Below, piece after piece: positions 1 to 8,135 of a stretch of 23,743 nucleotides of DNA (position 1 is the stretch's first letter; each line of letters opens with the position of its first letter). Position numbers and translations under genes: made by a program. The notes beneath the pieces are model-generated. The model was not told the origin of the DNA. It searched no databases and saw nothing but the letters and a program-made list of their open reading frames with translations. The stretch comes from an uncultured Oscillospiraceae bacterium (GTDB taxonomy: Bacteria; Bacillota; Clostridia; Oscillospirales; Ruminococcaceae): the NCBI GenBank assembly GCA_934454435.1, contig CAKSGA010000024.1, positions 1-23,743 of the forward strand. Direction: 5' to 3'.

Positions 1-1000
1 GATATGGGCTGAGCACAAGGAGCAGGTCCCGCTCACCAAAGAATACATAAGGGAGAACGCCAAAAAGACCCTTGACCTGATGATGTCCTACGGAGTTCAG
101 CATGTTCGTTCACATGTTGACACCGGAGATGAGAACATGCTCGGCGTTAAGACCCTGCTGGAACTCAAGGAGGAATACAAGGACAAGGTTGATATCCAGC
201 TCGTTGCATTCCCGCAGGACGGCATCTACACCTATAAGAAGGGCGCTGAGCTCCTTGAGGAAGCTGTGAAGCTCGGCTGCGACTGCGTCGGCGGTATCCC
301 GCACTTCGAGTACACAAGAGAATACGGCGTGAAGTCCGTGGAAAAGACCTTTGAGCTGGCAGAGAAATACGACAGGCTGATAGATATCCACTGCGACGAG
401 ATCGACGACGAGGCTTCAAGGTTCCTTGAGGTCGCTGCTACCCTCGCATATGAAAGCGGACTTTCAGACAAGGTAACGGCCAGCCACACAGTGGCGATGC
501 ACTCCTATAACAACGCCTACTGCATGAAGCTGTTCAATATCCTCAAGAAGTCAAAAATCAACTTTGCGGTATGTCCCCACGAGAACACGCACCTCCAGGG
601 CAGGGCGGACGCTTATCCCAAGCGCCGTGGCGTAACAAGGGTAAAGGAACTCCTTGACGCAGGACTGAACGTATCCTTCGGTCAGGACTCCATCTCCGAC
701 CCGTGGTACCCCCTCGGCACCGGAAACATGCTGTGGGTGCTTGAATTCGGACTCCACGTGTGCCACTACATGGGCTACGATGAGATCTCCAACAGCCTAG
801 ACCTCATCACGGAAAACGGTGCAAAGACCATGCACCTCACCGAACGTTACGGTATCAGCGAGGGCAAGCCGGCGGACTTCCTCATCATCGACGCAAAGAA
901 CGATTTCGAGGCGGTACAGTACCTGAAAGACGTACTCTGGTCAGTTAAGAACGGCAAGGTCATCATGAAGCGTGAACCTGCCGTTGTAACATTATATTAA
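1..1000 (+). CDS. codA: Cytosine deaminase-family amidohydrolase (5'-truncated by window)
   Basis: Metal-dependent amidohydrolase that should hydrolytically deaminate a cytosine-like substrate, releasing ammonia. The reading frame is open from the first full codon at position 2, and the residues before the first ATG (position 80) already match CodA, so the start lies upstream of the window. About 85-90 residues, including the N-terminal HxH metal motif, are missing. From memory of E. coli CodA, these are conserved: the HVRSHVD segment, the substrate Gln in AFPQDG (codon 215-217), the HCDEIDDE block with metal His and catalytic Glu, the ASHTVAMHSY His, HLQGR, YPKRRG, and the metal Asp in FGQDS (codon 686-688). 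The residue after that Asp is Ser (689-691), where E. coli CodA has Asp314, the position that excludes 5-methylcytosine. It lies 33 nt upstream of the urtA-like gene and is probably co-transcribed with it. The family is sure; the substrate is not (cytosine, 5-methylcytosine, isocytosine or creatinine are options). Confidence 0.88.
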   Translation, partial: IWAEHKEQVPLTKEYIRENAKKTLDLMMSYGVQHVRSHVDTGDENMLGVKTLLELKEEYKDKVDIQLVAFPQDGIYTYKKGAELLEEAVKLGCDCVGGIPHFEYTREYGVKSVEKTFELAEKYDRLIDIHCDEIDDEASRFLEVAATLAYESGLSDKVTASHTVAMHSYNNAYCMKLFNILKKSKINFAVCPHENTHLQGRADAYPKRRGVTRVKELLDAGLNVSFGQDSISDPWYPLGTGNMLWVLEFGLHVCHYMGYDEISNSLDLITENGAKTMHLTERYGISEGKPADFLIIDAKNDFEAVQYLKDVLWSVKNGKVIMKREPAVVTLY

Positions 1001-1033
1001 AAGAACAAAAGACAAAACAAGGAGGAAACAACA

Positions 1034-2218
1034 ATGAGATCACATTTCCTGAAAAAGCTCTTATCCGCAGCGCTGGCAGTAACGACCTGCGCAGGCATCG
1101 TCACCGGAATGACCGGCTGCAGCGGCGGCTCGTCAGATGAGATCAAGATAGGGCTTCTGTTCTCCAAGACCGGTGCGACCGCCATCACTGAGGAATGCAT
1201 GATAAATGCCGCTCAGATGGCTATCGACGAGGTGAATGAAGCCGGAGGCATCAACGGTAAGAAGATCACATACGTTCTTGAGGACTATGCGACCGACGCC
1301 GCAACCGCCGCAGAGAAAATAAAGAAGCTCATCATGCAGGACGAGGTCATCGCAACAGTCGGCTGCTACACTTCCGCTTCACGTATCGCCTGTGAGCCGG
1401 TCGTTGAGGACAACGACTCTCTGCTCATCTACCCGACTTTCTATGAGGGAGAGGAACCGTCCAAGAACGTTGTATACACCGGTGCAGTACCGAATCAGCA
1501 GGGCGATATCTTCGTACCATGGCTGGTGGAAAATGTCGGTAAGAAATTCTTCCTGCTGGGCACCGACACAGTCTATGCGCAGCTCATCAACACACAGTGC
1601 CGTGCAAGCCTTGAGGAATGCGGCGGCGAGGTAGTCGGCGAAGAATATGTTCCGAATGCCCACAACGACTTCTCCTCCATCATCACAAAGATCAAGGAGG
1701 CTGACCCGGACGTACTGTTCGTAAACCTTAACGGCGACTCCGGCGTGGCTTTCTTCAAGCAGTACAAGCAGTACGGCCTGGACGCATCCACAATGCCGGT
1801 CGCTTCCTACCTGCTGGACGAATCCACAGTTGCAGCCCTCGGTGCTGAAACAGCGGCAGGTCACTACACCTCCATCAACTACGTAAGCACCCTCGACACT
1901 GACGCAAACAACGAGTTCCTGAAGAAGTATCACGAGAAGTTCGGCGACGATGCAGAGATGACCGTTGTCGGCGAGGAAACATACGTTTCCATAATGCTGC
2001 TCGCAGAGGCTCTGAAAAAGACCAACGACTATTCTTCCGCCTCCATCATCAAGGCAATGGACGGCATCACGCTGAACGTTCCCGAGGGTGAGGTAAAGTT
2101 CGACCCGGAGACCAACCACCTCTATCTCAGAGGCAGGATCGCAAAGGTAAGCGATGAGGGCAAGTTCGAGGTAGTTTACGAATCCCCTGAGCTCATCAAG
2201 CCGGACCCCACTAAGTAA
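1034..2218 (+). CDS. urtA: Urea/short-chain amide-type ABC transporter substrate-binding lipoprotein
   Basis: Extracellular solute-binding lipoprotein of the Peripl_BP_5/UrtA-AmiC-FmdD group, 394 aa, feeding the UrtBCDE-type importer encoded downstream. The N-terminal signal peptide (about residues 1-28) has basic residues, a hydrophobic core and a lipobox ending MTGC, so Cys29 should carry the lipid anchor. A Ser/Gly linker leads into the binding domain, which opens with IKIGLLFSKTG. The UrtA-like block around residues 110-155 (GCYTSASR, then IYPTFYEGEEPSKNV and YTGAVPNQQ) separates it from Leu/Ile/Val binding proteins. A strong AAGGAGG site precedes the ATG. The family normally binds urea or short amides. 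Here a CodA-like deaminase precedes it and no urease is visible, so the ligand could instead be a cyclic ureide, pyrimidine or amidine. That ligand is inference. Confidence 0.88.
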   Translation: MRSHFLKKLLSAALAVTTCAGIVTGMTGCSGGSSDEIKIGLLFSKTGATAITEECMINAAQMAIDEVNEAGGINGKKITYVLEDYATDAATAAEKIKKLIMQDEVIATVGCYTSASRIACEPVVEDNDSLLIYPTFYEGEEPSKNVVYTGAVPNQQGDIFVPWLVENVGKKFFLLGTDTVYAQLINTQCRASLEECGGEVVGEEYVPNAHNDFSSIITKIKEADPDVLFVNLNGDSGVAFFKQYKQYGLDASTMPVASYLLDESTVAALGAETAAGHYTSINYVSTLDTDANNEFLKKYHEKFGDDAEMTVVGEETYVSIMLLAEALKKTNDYSSASIIKAMDGITLNVPEGEVKFDPETNHLYLRGRIAKVSDEGKFEVVYESPELIKPDPTK

Positions 2219-2244
2219 AACAGCAATATCCATTATTCCAAAAC

Positions 2245-2275
2245 AAATGGAGCGGCAGCGGCTGTCGCTCCATTT
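2245..2275 (+). other. Intercistronic hairpin between urtA and urtB
   Basis: A 14-bp stem with a 3-nt loop: arms AAATGGAGCGGCAG (2245-2258) and CTGTCGCTCCATTT (2262-2275), with one G-U pair. Only three T residues follow before ACCG, so it is a poor full terminator. It sits 27 nt after the urtA stop and just before the urtB ribosome binding site. Such hairpins often protect the 3' end of binding-protein mRNA or partly attenuate transcription, giving more binding protein than permease. That role is inferred. Confidence 0.65.
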
Positions 2276-2295
2276 ACCGAAATGAGGTGCATTTT

Positions 2296-3153
2296 ATGTT
2301 TATCGCTGCTCAGCTGATAAACGGTATATCGGCGTCTGCGCTCCTGCTGATATATTCCCTCGGCGTTGTCGTGATCATGGGTCATATGAACGTGGTCAAC
2401 ATGGCACACGGCGAATGTATAATGCTCGGAGCCTACGTCTGCTACTATATCAATACCGTTGCGGGCGCACCATTCTTCGTGGCACTGATAATGTCGTTCG
2501 TTGTGACGGCATTGTTCGGTCTGCTGATAGAACGTCTGGTCATACGGAAGCTCTACGGAAAGACCGCAGAAACGCTGCTTGCAACATATGCGCTGTCACT
2601 CATCGTGAAGCAGCTGATAAATCTCATCTGCGGCTCAGAGCTGAAATACATCGCAATACCCTTTGAGGGTCATTTCAATATCGGCGGTGTCACTATCCCG
2701 TTCTACAACATATTCATTATCCTGTTCGCTGCGGCTATCCTGCTGATAACATACCTGATCTTCTATAAAACTCCGTTCGGAACAAAGATGCGTGCCGTTA
2801 CCAGCAACCGCCCCATGACCGAATGCCTCGGAATTAATACCCACGCAGTGGATTCCCTGACGTTTGCGTTCGGTGTAGGTCTTGCGGGACTTGCCGGTGC
2901 GGTACTTGCCCCCATACGTGGCGTATCCCCGTTCATGGGAGCTTCCTACATCACCGACTCGTTCATCAACGTTTGCGTGGGCGGACTCCAGTCCATGATC
3001 GGCACAACGCTTTCTTCGCTGCTTATCGGCGAATCCACTTCGATACTCGGCGGCTTCTGGAACGAGGTAGACGCAAAGATCCTTGTGTTCCTTATAGTCG
3101 TAGTTCTTATCCGGTTCCGTCCGGACGGACTTTTCAGAAAGGAGAAGAGATAA
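2296..3153 (+). CDS. urtB: Urt-type ABC transporter permease (LivH/UrtB-like)
   Basis: First membrane subunit of the branched-chain amino acid/urea family importer (BPD_transp_2). The protein is hydrophobic throughout, with about eight predicted membrane segments, starting from an uncleaved N-terminal helix. It carries the LivH-like stretch GVVVIMGHMNVVNMAHGE near the N-terminus and the cytoplasmic loop FYKTPFGTKMRAVTSNRPMTECLGIN that contacts the ATPases. I chose ATG 2296 because the GAGGTG at 2284-2289 is spaced 6 nt from it. A GTG at 2287, inside that ribosome binding site, would add three residues. The protein is 285 aa and the stop is one nucleotide from the next gene, so the two permeases should be translationally coupled. 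Specificity (urea or amide versus other) is assigned from the whole cluster, not from this protein. Confidence 0.87.
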   Translation: MFIAAQLINGISASALLLIYSLGVVVIMGHMNVVNMAHGECIMLGAYVCYYINTVAGAPFFVALIMSFVVTALFGLLIERLVIRKLYGKTAETLLATYALSLIVKQLINLICGSELKYIAIPFEGHFNIGGVTIPFYNIFIILFAAAILLITYLIFYKTPFGTKMRAVTSNRPMTECLGINTHAVDSLTFAFGVGLAGLAGAVLAPIRGVSPFMGASYITDSFINVCVGGLQSMIGTTLSSLLIGESTSILGGFWNEVDAKILVFLIVVVLIRFRPDGLFRKEKR

Positions 3154-3154
3154 T

Positions 3155-4222
3155 ATGCTGGAACGCATTAAAAAAATGCCCGTCAACAGATGGGTCGATA
3201 TCGCACTCTTCATCTTTCTGCTGATATTCCCGCTCATATTCAACGATTACCGCACAGGCTTCATGGGAAAGACCGCAGCCTACATGATATTCGCTCTTTC
3301 CCTCGACCTGCTGTGGGGCTACACCGGGCTCATGAGCTTCGGTCATGCAGCACTGTTCGGACTTGGCGGCTACATCGTCGGGCTTTCGTTCTCCATTCAG
3401 GACGGTATCCCCTCGTTCATGACAAGAATGGGCGTTGAGGAACTCCCCTGGTTCCTAAAGATACTTGAAAACAACATCGTTGCTTCCCTGCTGGGACTCA
3501 TAATCCCCGGAGCGTTCGCAGCGTTCCTCGGATACTTCATATTCTCCAGCAAGGTCAGCGGTATATTCTTCTCGCTGATAACGATGGCACTGGCTCAGAT
3601 ATTTGAAACTTTCTTCGCTAACCAGTCCGCCTACACCAACGGCACCAGCGGTCTTGGCGGACTCCCCCGCAGCTTCTTCGGCATTGAGCTGAAGATCAAG
3701 CCGTTCTACTACCTTACGATAGGTATCGTTATCCTGGTCTACCTGCTGTGCCTGTGGCTCACGAACTCCAGGTTCGGCAAGGTGCTGATGTCCGTTCGTG
3801 AGGACGAGCGCAGGCTCTCTTTCATCGGCTACAATCCCGCACGTTTCAAGATCGCCGTTTATGCACTTTCCGGTATGCTGGCGGGTCTTTCAGGAATGCT
3901 GTTCGTTCCGTTCAACGGAATGATCTCTCCGACCGAGCTGGGTATCTCCCTTTCCACGATGGTCCTCATCTGGATAGCAGTCGGCGGCAGAGGAAACCTC
4001 ACCGGCGCAATGCTCGGAACAGTCCTTATAAACTGGCTCCAGACGCTGCTTTCTGAGTACTCTGCGGATATCTGGCCGCTGGTGCTTGGTGCTCTTATCC
4101 TGGCGGTAATATTCCTTATCCCGACAGGTATCATCGGCAAGCTGAAAGAGATACAGTACAACATCTCCGCACGAAAGACCCTCGAAAAGCTCTCGGCAAA
4201 GGAGGAAGAAAATCATGGGTGA
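3155..4222 (+). CDS. urtC: Urt-type ABC transporter permease (LivM/UrtC-like)
   Basis: Second membrane subunit of the importer, 355 aa, LivM/UrtC branch of BPD_transp_2. Family motifs include ALSLDLLWGYTGLMSFGHAALFG (about residues 48-70) and the ATPase-coupling loop LTNSRFGKVLMSVREDERRLSFIGYN (about 206-231), followed by the last transmembrane helices and a charged cytoplasmic tail. AGGAGA lies 5-10 nt upstream of the ATG. The 3' end overlaps the next ATPase gene by 8 nt, so expression of permease and ATPase is coupled. It should pair with the LivH-like subunit to form the channel. I see no truncation or unusual residue. Confidence 0.88.
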   Translation: MLERIKKMPVNRWVDIALFIFLLIFPLIFNDYRTGFMGKTAAYMIFALSLDLLWGYTGLMSFGHAALFGLGGYIVGLSFSIQDGIPSFMTRMGVEELPWFLKILENNIVASLLGLIIPGAFAAFLGYFIFSSKVSGIFFSLITMALAQIFETFFANQSAYTNGTSGLGGLPRSFFGIELKIKPFYYLTIGIVILVYLLCLWLTNSRFGKVLMSVREDERRLSFIGYNPARFKIAVYALSGMLAGLSGMLFVPFNGMISPTELGISLSTMVLIWIAVGGRGNLTGAMLGTVLINWLQTLLSEYSADIWPLVLGALILAVIFLIPTGIIGKLKEIQYNISARKTLEKLSAKEEENHG

Positions 4223-4988
4223 AACACAGCCGCTGCTCAGGGTGGAACACCTGAGCGTAGAATTCAAGAAATTCAAGGCGCTGACCGATGTCAACCTCAC
4301 CGTAAACAAAGGCGAGGTGCGGGTGGTCATAGGCCCTAACGGTGCGGGAAAATCCACACTGATGGACCTCATATGCGGCAGGACAAAGCCCACCTCCGGC
4401 AAGGTATTCTTTGACGGCGTGGACATCACCGGCAAGGAACCCTACGATATCTCAGCAAAGTACGGCATAGGCCGTAAGTTCCAGAACCCGAACATATTCA
4501 ACATGCTCACGGTCTACGAGAACATCGAGGTCGCACTGCGGGGCTACAATACAGTATTCAAGGCGCTGGCGTTCCGGCGCACACCGGAGGTAAAGGAGAA
4601 GATCGACCGGGTCCTTGAGATGATAAAGCTCAGCGAGAAGCGGAACATCATTGCCTCTTCCCTCTCCCACGGCGAGCGCCAGTGGCTGGAAATAGGCATG
4701 GTCATAGCCCAGGACCCGAAGCTCATCATTCTTGACGAGCCCACCGCCGGTATGACCGCCGCAGAAACCTACAAGACCGGCGAAATGATAAAGGAGCTGC
4801 TCGCCGACCACACCGTAATGGTTGTCGAGCACGACATGGACTTCGTAAAGCAGGTGGCGCAGACGGTCACGGTACTGCACCACGGTCAGCTGCTTGCGGA
4901 GGGTACATTCGACGAGGTCGAAAAGGACCCCAGGGTAATACAGGTATACCTCAAGGACGATTCAGACGAAGAAGCAAAGGAGGCGTGA
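4215..4988 (+). CDS. urtD: Urt-type ABC transporter ATPase (LivG/UrtD-like)
   Basis: Cytoplasmic ATP-binding subunit, 257 aa. Visible motifs: Walker A GPNGAGKST (about residues 41-49), GRKFQNPNIFNMLTVYEN around the Q-loop, signature LSHGERQWLEIG, Walker B LIILDEPTAGM and the H-loop MVVEHDMDFV. The variant signature LSHGxxQWLEIG and DPRVIQVYL near the C-terminus are typical of UrtD rather than LivG, which supports the urea/amide assignment of the cluster. The start has a strong GGAGG site (4201-4205) and lies inside the 3' end of the preceding permease gene. It should act as a heterodimer with the next gene's product. Confidence 0.9.
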   Translation: MGETQPLLRVEHLSVEFKKFKALTDVNLTVNKGEVRVVIGPNGAGKSTLMDLICGRTKPTSGKVFFDGVDITGKEPYDISAKYGIGRKFQNPNIFNMLTVYENIEVALRGYNTVFKALAFRRTPEVKEKIDRVLEMIKLSEKRNIIASSLSHGERQWLEIGMVIAQDPKLIILDEPTAGMTAAETYKTGEMIKELLADHTVMVVEHDMDFVKQVAQTVTVLHHGQLLAEGTFDEVEKDPRVIQVYLKDDSDEEAKEA

Positions 4989-4992
4989 GAAT

Positions 4993-5694
4993 ATGCTGGA
5001 AGTATCGCATGTCAACGTGAACTACGGCAAGAGCCGTGTGATAACAGACGTATCATTCACACTCAACCGTGGCAAGAAGCTGGTGGTCCTGGGGCGCAAC
5101 GGCGTAGGCAAGACCACGCTGATGAAATGTATCATGGGGCTTCTCCCGGTGGAGGGAAAGGGAACTCTCACGCTGGAAAACAAGAACATCACGAAAATGC
5201 CCGCATACATGCACAATCAGATGGGAATAGGCTATGTACCGCAGGGACGTGAGATCATTCCGGATTTCACCGTACGGGAAAACCTGGAGCTTGGCTGCCT
5301 CGGACACAGCTCGGTCAGCTTCAAGGAGCAGTTCGACATCGTGCTGGACTACTTCCCGGCGCTCAAGGAGCATATGAACCGAAAGGGCGGCGTGCTCTCC
5401 GGAGGTCAGCAGCAGCAGCTCGCCATCGGGCGCTGTCTTATGGGCAGACCTTCCATTGTAGTTCTTGACGAGCCGACCGAGGGTATCCAGCCGAACGTAG
5501 TTTCCGAGATAGCCACTACCCTGAACCGTATCTCCAGGGAGATGTACCTCAGCGTAATCCTGGTGGAGCAGAACATAAAGTTCGCAAAGCGTATCGCAGA
5601 GGACTTCATAATCCTCCAGAAAGGCTCCATCGTGGCACAGGGAGCGATCGGCGAACTCAACGACGACCTCGCTAAAAAGTACCTGGCAGTGTGA
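4993..5694 (+). CDS. urtE: Urt-type ABC transporter ATPase (LivF/UrtE-like)
   Basis: Second ATPase subunit, 233 aa. Walker A GRNGVGKTT (about residues 34-42), Q-loop GYVPQGREIIPDFTV, signature LSGGQQQQLAIGR, Walker B IVVLDEPTEGIQPN and H-loop ILVEQNIKFA are all present. The SGGQQQQLAI and DEPTEGIQP combination is characteristic of UrtE. AGGAGG of the ribosome binding site overlaps the end of the preceding gene, with 4 nt between stop and start. This is the last gene of the operon: a strong hairpin terminator begins 22 nt after its stop. The genes that would confirm urea as the substrate (urease, urea amidolyase) are not in the window. Confidence 0.9.
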   Translation: MLEVSHVNVNYGKSRVITDVSFTLNRGKKLVVLGRNGVGKTTLMKCIMGLLPVEGKGTLTLENKNITKMPAYMHNQMGIGYVPQGREIIPDFTVRENLELGCLGHSSVSFKEQFDIVLDYFPALKEHMNRKGGVLSGGQQQQLAIGRCLMGRPSIVVLDEPTEGIQPNVVSEIATTLNRISREMYLSVILVEQNIKFAKRIAEDFIILQKGSIVAQGAIGELNDDLAKKYLAV

Positions 5695-5715
5695 CCTGCC
5701 CGCCGCCAAATGCAA

Positions 5716-5751
5716 AAAATCCCTCCCGGAAATTATTCCGGGAGGGATTTT
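5716..5751. terminator. Bidirectional intrinsic terminator (urtE / yhaN-like)
   Basis: Perfect 16-bp inverted repeat with a 4-nt ATTA loop: left arm AAAATCCCTCCCGGAA (5716-5731), right arm TTCCGGGAGGGATTTT (5736-5751). The A-run on one side and T-run on the other give a T-tract in both directions. It lies between two convergent genes, 22 nt after the urtE stop and 8 nt before the end of the minus-strand SbcC-like gene, so it should stop both transcripts. Confidence 0.93.
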
Positions 5752-5758
5752 ATTGTGG

Positions 5759-8134
5759 TCAGACCCTGATAGTATTGCCTTTCAGCATGTCGATGTACTC
5801 TTCACGGCAGGTCAGGAATATCACCTGATGACGTCCCGCACAAGCTTTGAGCAGCTCGCAGGACTGAGCCGTGCGCTCTGCGTCCATATCGGTGAACGGG
5901 TCGTCAAGGACTATCACTCCCCCGCCGTCCGGGAACAGATGGTCAAGCACCGCAAGCCGGAACGCAAGCGAAATGGTTTCCTTCGTTCCCTCGGATAGCC
6001 TGCCATAATTCATCAGGCGGTCGCTGCTGTAGATGTTTATGTTCAGCTTGTCGCCCTGCGGGAACTCAGAGGACACCCTGCCCCCGGAGATCACGCTCAG
6101 GTACCGTGCGAAGCTCTCTGCAATATCATGCATGGGCTCTGAGTCCAGGCTTTCTTTCTGCGCTTCAAACACCTCACTGATATGCAGCCAATGACCCAGC
6201 AGCGCCTTTTTTTCGCTGAATGCCGCTTCCGCCATCTCCGCACGCTCCGCCGGATCGTCGGTGAGCGCACTGCGCATTCCCTCCAGGCGGCTTTCCGCTG
6301 AGGTTCTTTCCGTGAGCGCCTGTTCACGCTGCTCCTTGCATGACCTGAGCTTTTTCTTCAGGCCCTCCAGATGAGCCTCCGGGTCCGATATGCTGCGGAA
6401 TTCCTCAGGAATATCCTCCGTGTTCTCAACGGACGACACGGCTTTTTCAAGGTCGCCGGTGACATCAAACGCTTTTGCCTTCAGCTCGCTGACGCTTCCG
6501 TACTCCTCTTCATACCGACCTGACAGAGCTTCCCTTGCGGCTATGAACCTGTCTATATCCACATTTCCGCAGAGGTCGGATATGCAGGCTGTTATCTCCG
6601 CAAGGCTGCGGACCTCGCCGTTCATCTCACCCGCCGCCTTCTCCAGCTTCTCATATGCGGCACTGCCAAGCAGTGTGGAGAGCTGATTTTTCAGCACATC
6701 AGCCCTTGCCCGGGCGCTGCCTATCTTAGCCGAAAGCTGCTCCAGCTCCTCCAGGGTGCTTACGCCGTAACGGGCGAATATCTCCCCGACCTGCCTGCGA
6801 AGCTCCTCGGTCTTTCCGGTTATCTCCTCAACGTTCACGTCCGCCGGGGATAACTCCATCTCCATGACGCCCGGGACCGTTATCCTTACCGCTTCGGTTA
6901 TCGCTGCGGTGCCGGCTGATATGTCCAGGCGCTCCCCCGTCCTCAGAGATGTGACCTCCACGGAATTCTCCCCGAACAGCTTCACCGCAGCATGCAGGTT
7001 CATTCCGCAGAGCTTGTTCTCATATGCGGTGATACTGCGCTGCGACTTTCTGACATGCATTATCTCGCCGTCTGTCGGGCAGGGAGCGTCTGCGCAGTCC
7101 ACGGAACTGATCTCATCCATCAGGCGGCGTGCCGCCTCACGGCGCTCCAGCAGCTCACGGTCAGACTTTTCCCGGCGGAGCCTGCGGGCTTTTTCCAGGC
7201 TGGCGGTAAGCTCCGGCCAGTCTTTCAGGACTTCACGATACTTTTTCAGCTCCTTTTCAAGATTTGCGATGATCCTGCGCCGCTCATTGCACAGCGCAAG
7301 CTTTTCCGCAAACCCGCTGAATTTATTGCAGAGCTCCTCAGCGCTGCACAGCTCCTGGTCGCTTTCTGTGAGCCGCTTCGCTGCCTGCTCCGCTGCGTCC
7401 TCGAGGCCGGATATTTCTGCGAGCGTTTCCCGGGCGTCCTCCCAGGCATAATACGCCTTGTGGACCTCCCCCAGACCCTTCGCCCAGCGGCCGCCGCCCC
7501 TTTTCCGCTCCGGGGTCCCGCTGCCACACTCCCAGTGTTCACCTGCAAGCTCCTTTATCCTGGCAGCTATCGCCTGACCTATCACGTCTATCGAGATCCC
7601 GCCGCTTTCCGCAAAGGCCTGGGAAACTGCATCCGCTATCTCCTGCTTGGCTTCGGTGCGCTTTGCGGCGTCAAGAATGGTCCGGAGGGAAGCGTCCGTG
7701 TTCTTCTGCGAGGAAAACAGCATGTCGGAATACACTCCCTCGCCGTATACCAACAGCTCCTTCAGAAAAGCGTCTATCGCTTTCTGGTCCTTTATCACCC
7801 CGTCCGGAGTTGAAAGCAGACAGCGGGAGTCAGCACCCCATTCCTTTGACAGGCTGAAAGTGCCGTTCTCGGTTTCAAGCGTGACCTTTCCGTCTGCGAA
7901 ATCGCTCACGATGGAGCTCCCCCGGCGCTCACCGGGGAAAAAAAGGTCCTGGAACTCCCTGTCGCTGCGGCGGTCGATGTGGGAATTCTGGAACAGCGTG
8001 CGGGAAAGCAGGTTCACCAGTGTGCTCTTGCCGCTCTCGTTCCTGCCGAACACCACGTTTATGCCATCGCCGAAGGATATGTCCCGGTCACGTATTCCGG
8101 CGAACTGTGTGCAGGAAATGCTCCTTATCTTCAT
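5759..8134 (-). CDS. SbcC/Rad50-like (YhaN-type) ATPase
   Basis: SMC-like ATPase, 791 aa, expected to work with the metallophosphoesterase encoded just upstream as a DNA end-processing or repair complex in the cytoplasm. The N-terminal ATPase half has Walker A GRNESGKST (residues 30-38). A long, charged, Glu/Arg-rich middle (about 180-690) contains coiled-coil-like heptads. The C-terminal half has signature LSEGTKETISLAFR (from about 713) and Walker B VIVLDDPFTDMD (about 740-751). The position of the usual D/H-loop reads FLTCRE. No CxxC zinc hook is found; the nearest pairs are CADAPC and CISDLC, with four residues between cysteines. Length and arrangement fit the B. subtilis YhaN-type group better than classical SbcC (about 1000 aa or more). 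The start has AAGGAGGG upstream and lies 1 nt after the stop of the nuclease gene. Confidence 0.8.
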   Translation of the reverse strand: MKIRSISCTQFAGIRDRDISFGDGINVVFGRNESGKSTLVNLLSRTLFQNSHIDRRSDREFQDLFFPGERRGSSIVSDFADGKVTLETENGTFSLSKEWGADSRCLLSTPDGVIKDQKAIDAFLKELLVYGEGVYSDMLFSSQKNTDASLRTILDAAKRTEAKQEIADAVSQAFAESGGISIDVIGQAIAARIKELAGEHWECGSGTPERKRGGGRWAKGLGEVHKAYYAWEDARETLAEISGLEDAAEQAAKRLTESDQELCSAEELCNKFSGFAEKLALCNERRRIIANLEKELKKYREVLKDWPELTASLEKARRLRREKSDRELLERREAARRLMDEISSVDCADAPCPTDGEIMHVRKSQRSITAYENKLCGMNLHAAVKLFGENSVEVTSLRTGERLDISAGTAAITEAVRITVPGVMEMELSPADVNVEEITGKTEELRRQVGEIFARYGVSTLEELEQLSAKIGSARARADVLKNQLSTLLGSAAYEKLEKAAGEMNGEVRSLAEITACISDLCGNVDIDRFIAAREALSGRYEEEYGSVSELKAKAFDVTGDLEKAVSSVENTEDIPEEFRSISDPEAHLEGLKKKLRSCKEQREQALTERTSAESRLEGMRSALTDDPAERAEMAEAAFSEKKALLGHWLHISEVFEAQKESLDSEPMHDIAESFARYLSVISGGRVSSEFPQGDKLNINIYSSDRLMNYGRLSEGTKETISLAFRLAVLDHLFPDGGGVIVLDDPFTDMDAERTAQSCELLKACAGRHQVIFLTCREEYIDMLKGNTIRV

Positions 8135-8135
8135 G

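Noticed and set aside
80..1000. ATG at 80 as the true start of the deaminase
   Set aside because: There is no ribosome binding site before it, and the preceding in-frame residues match CodA, so the gene continues upstream of the window.
1379..2233. 284-codon minus-strand open frame opposite the urtA-like gene
   Set aside because: It mirrors a clear lipoprotein gene, its product is an unlikely Val/Leu/Cys-rich sequence without family features, and it has no ribosome binding site.
6864..7813. Two overlapping plus-strand frames opposite the SbcC-like gene
   Set aside because: The Ser/Arg-rich and Leu/Arg-rich products are typical antisense shadows of a Glu/Lys-rich coiled coil.
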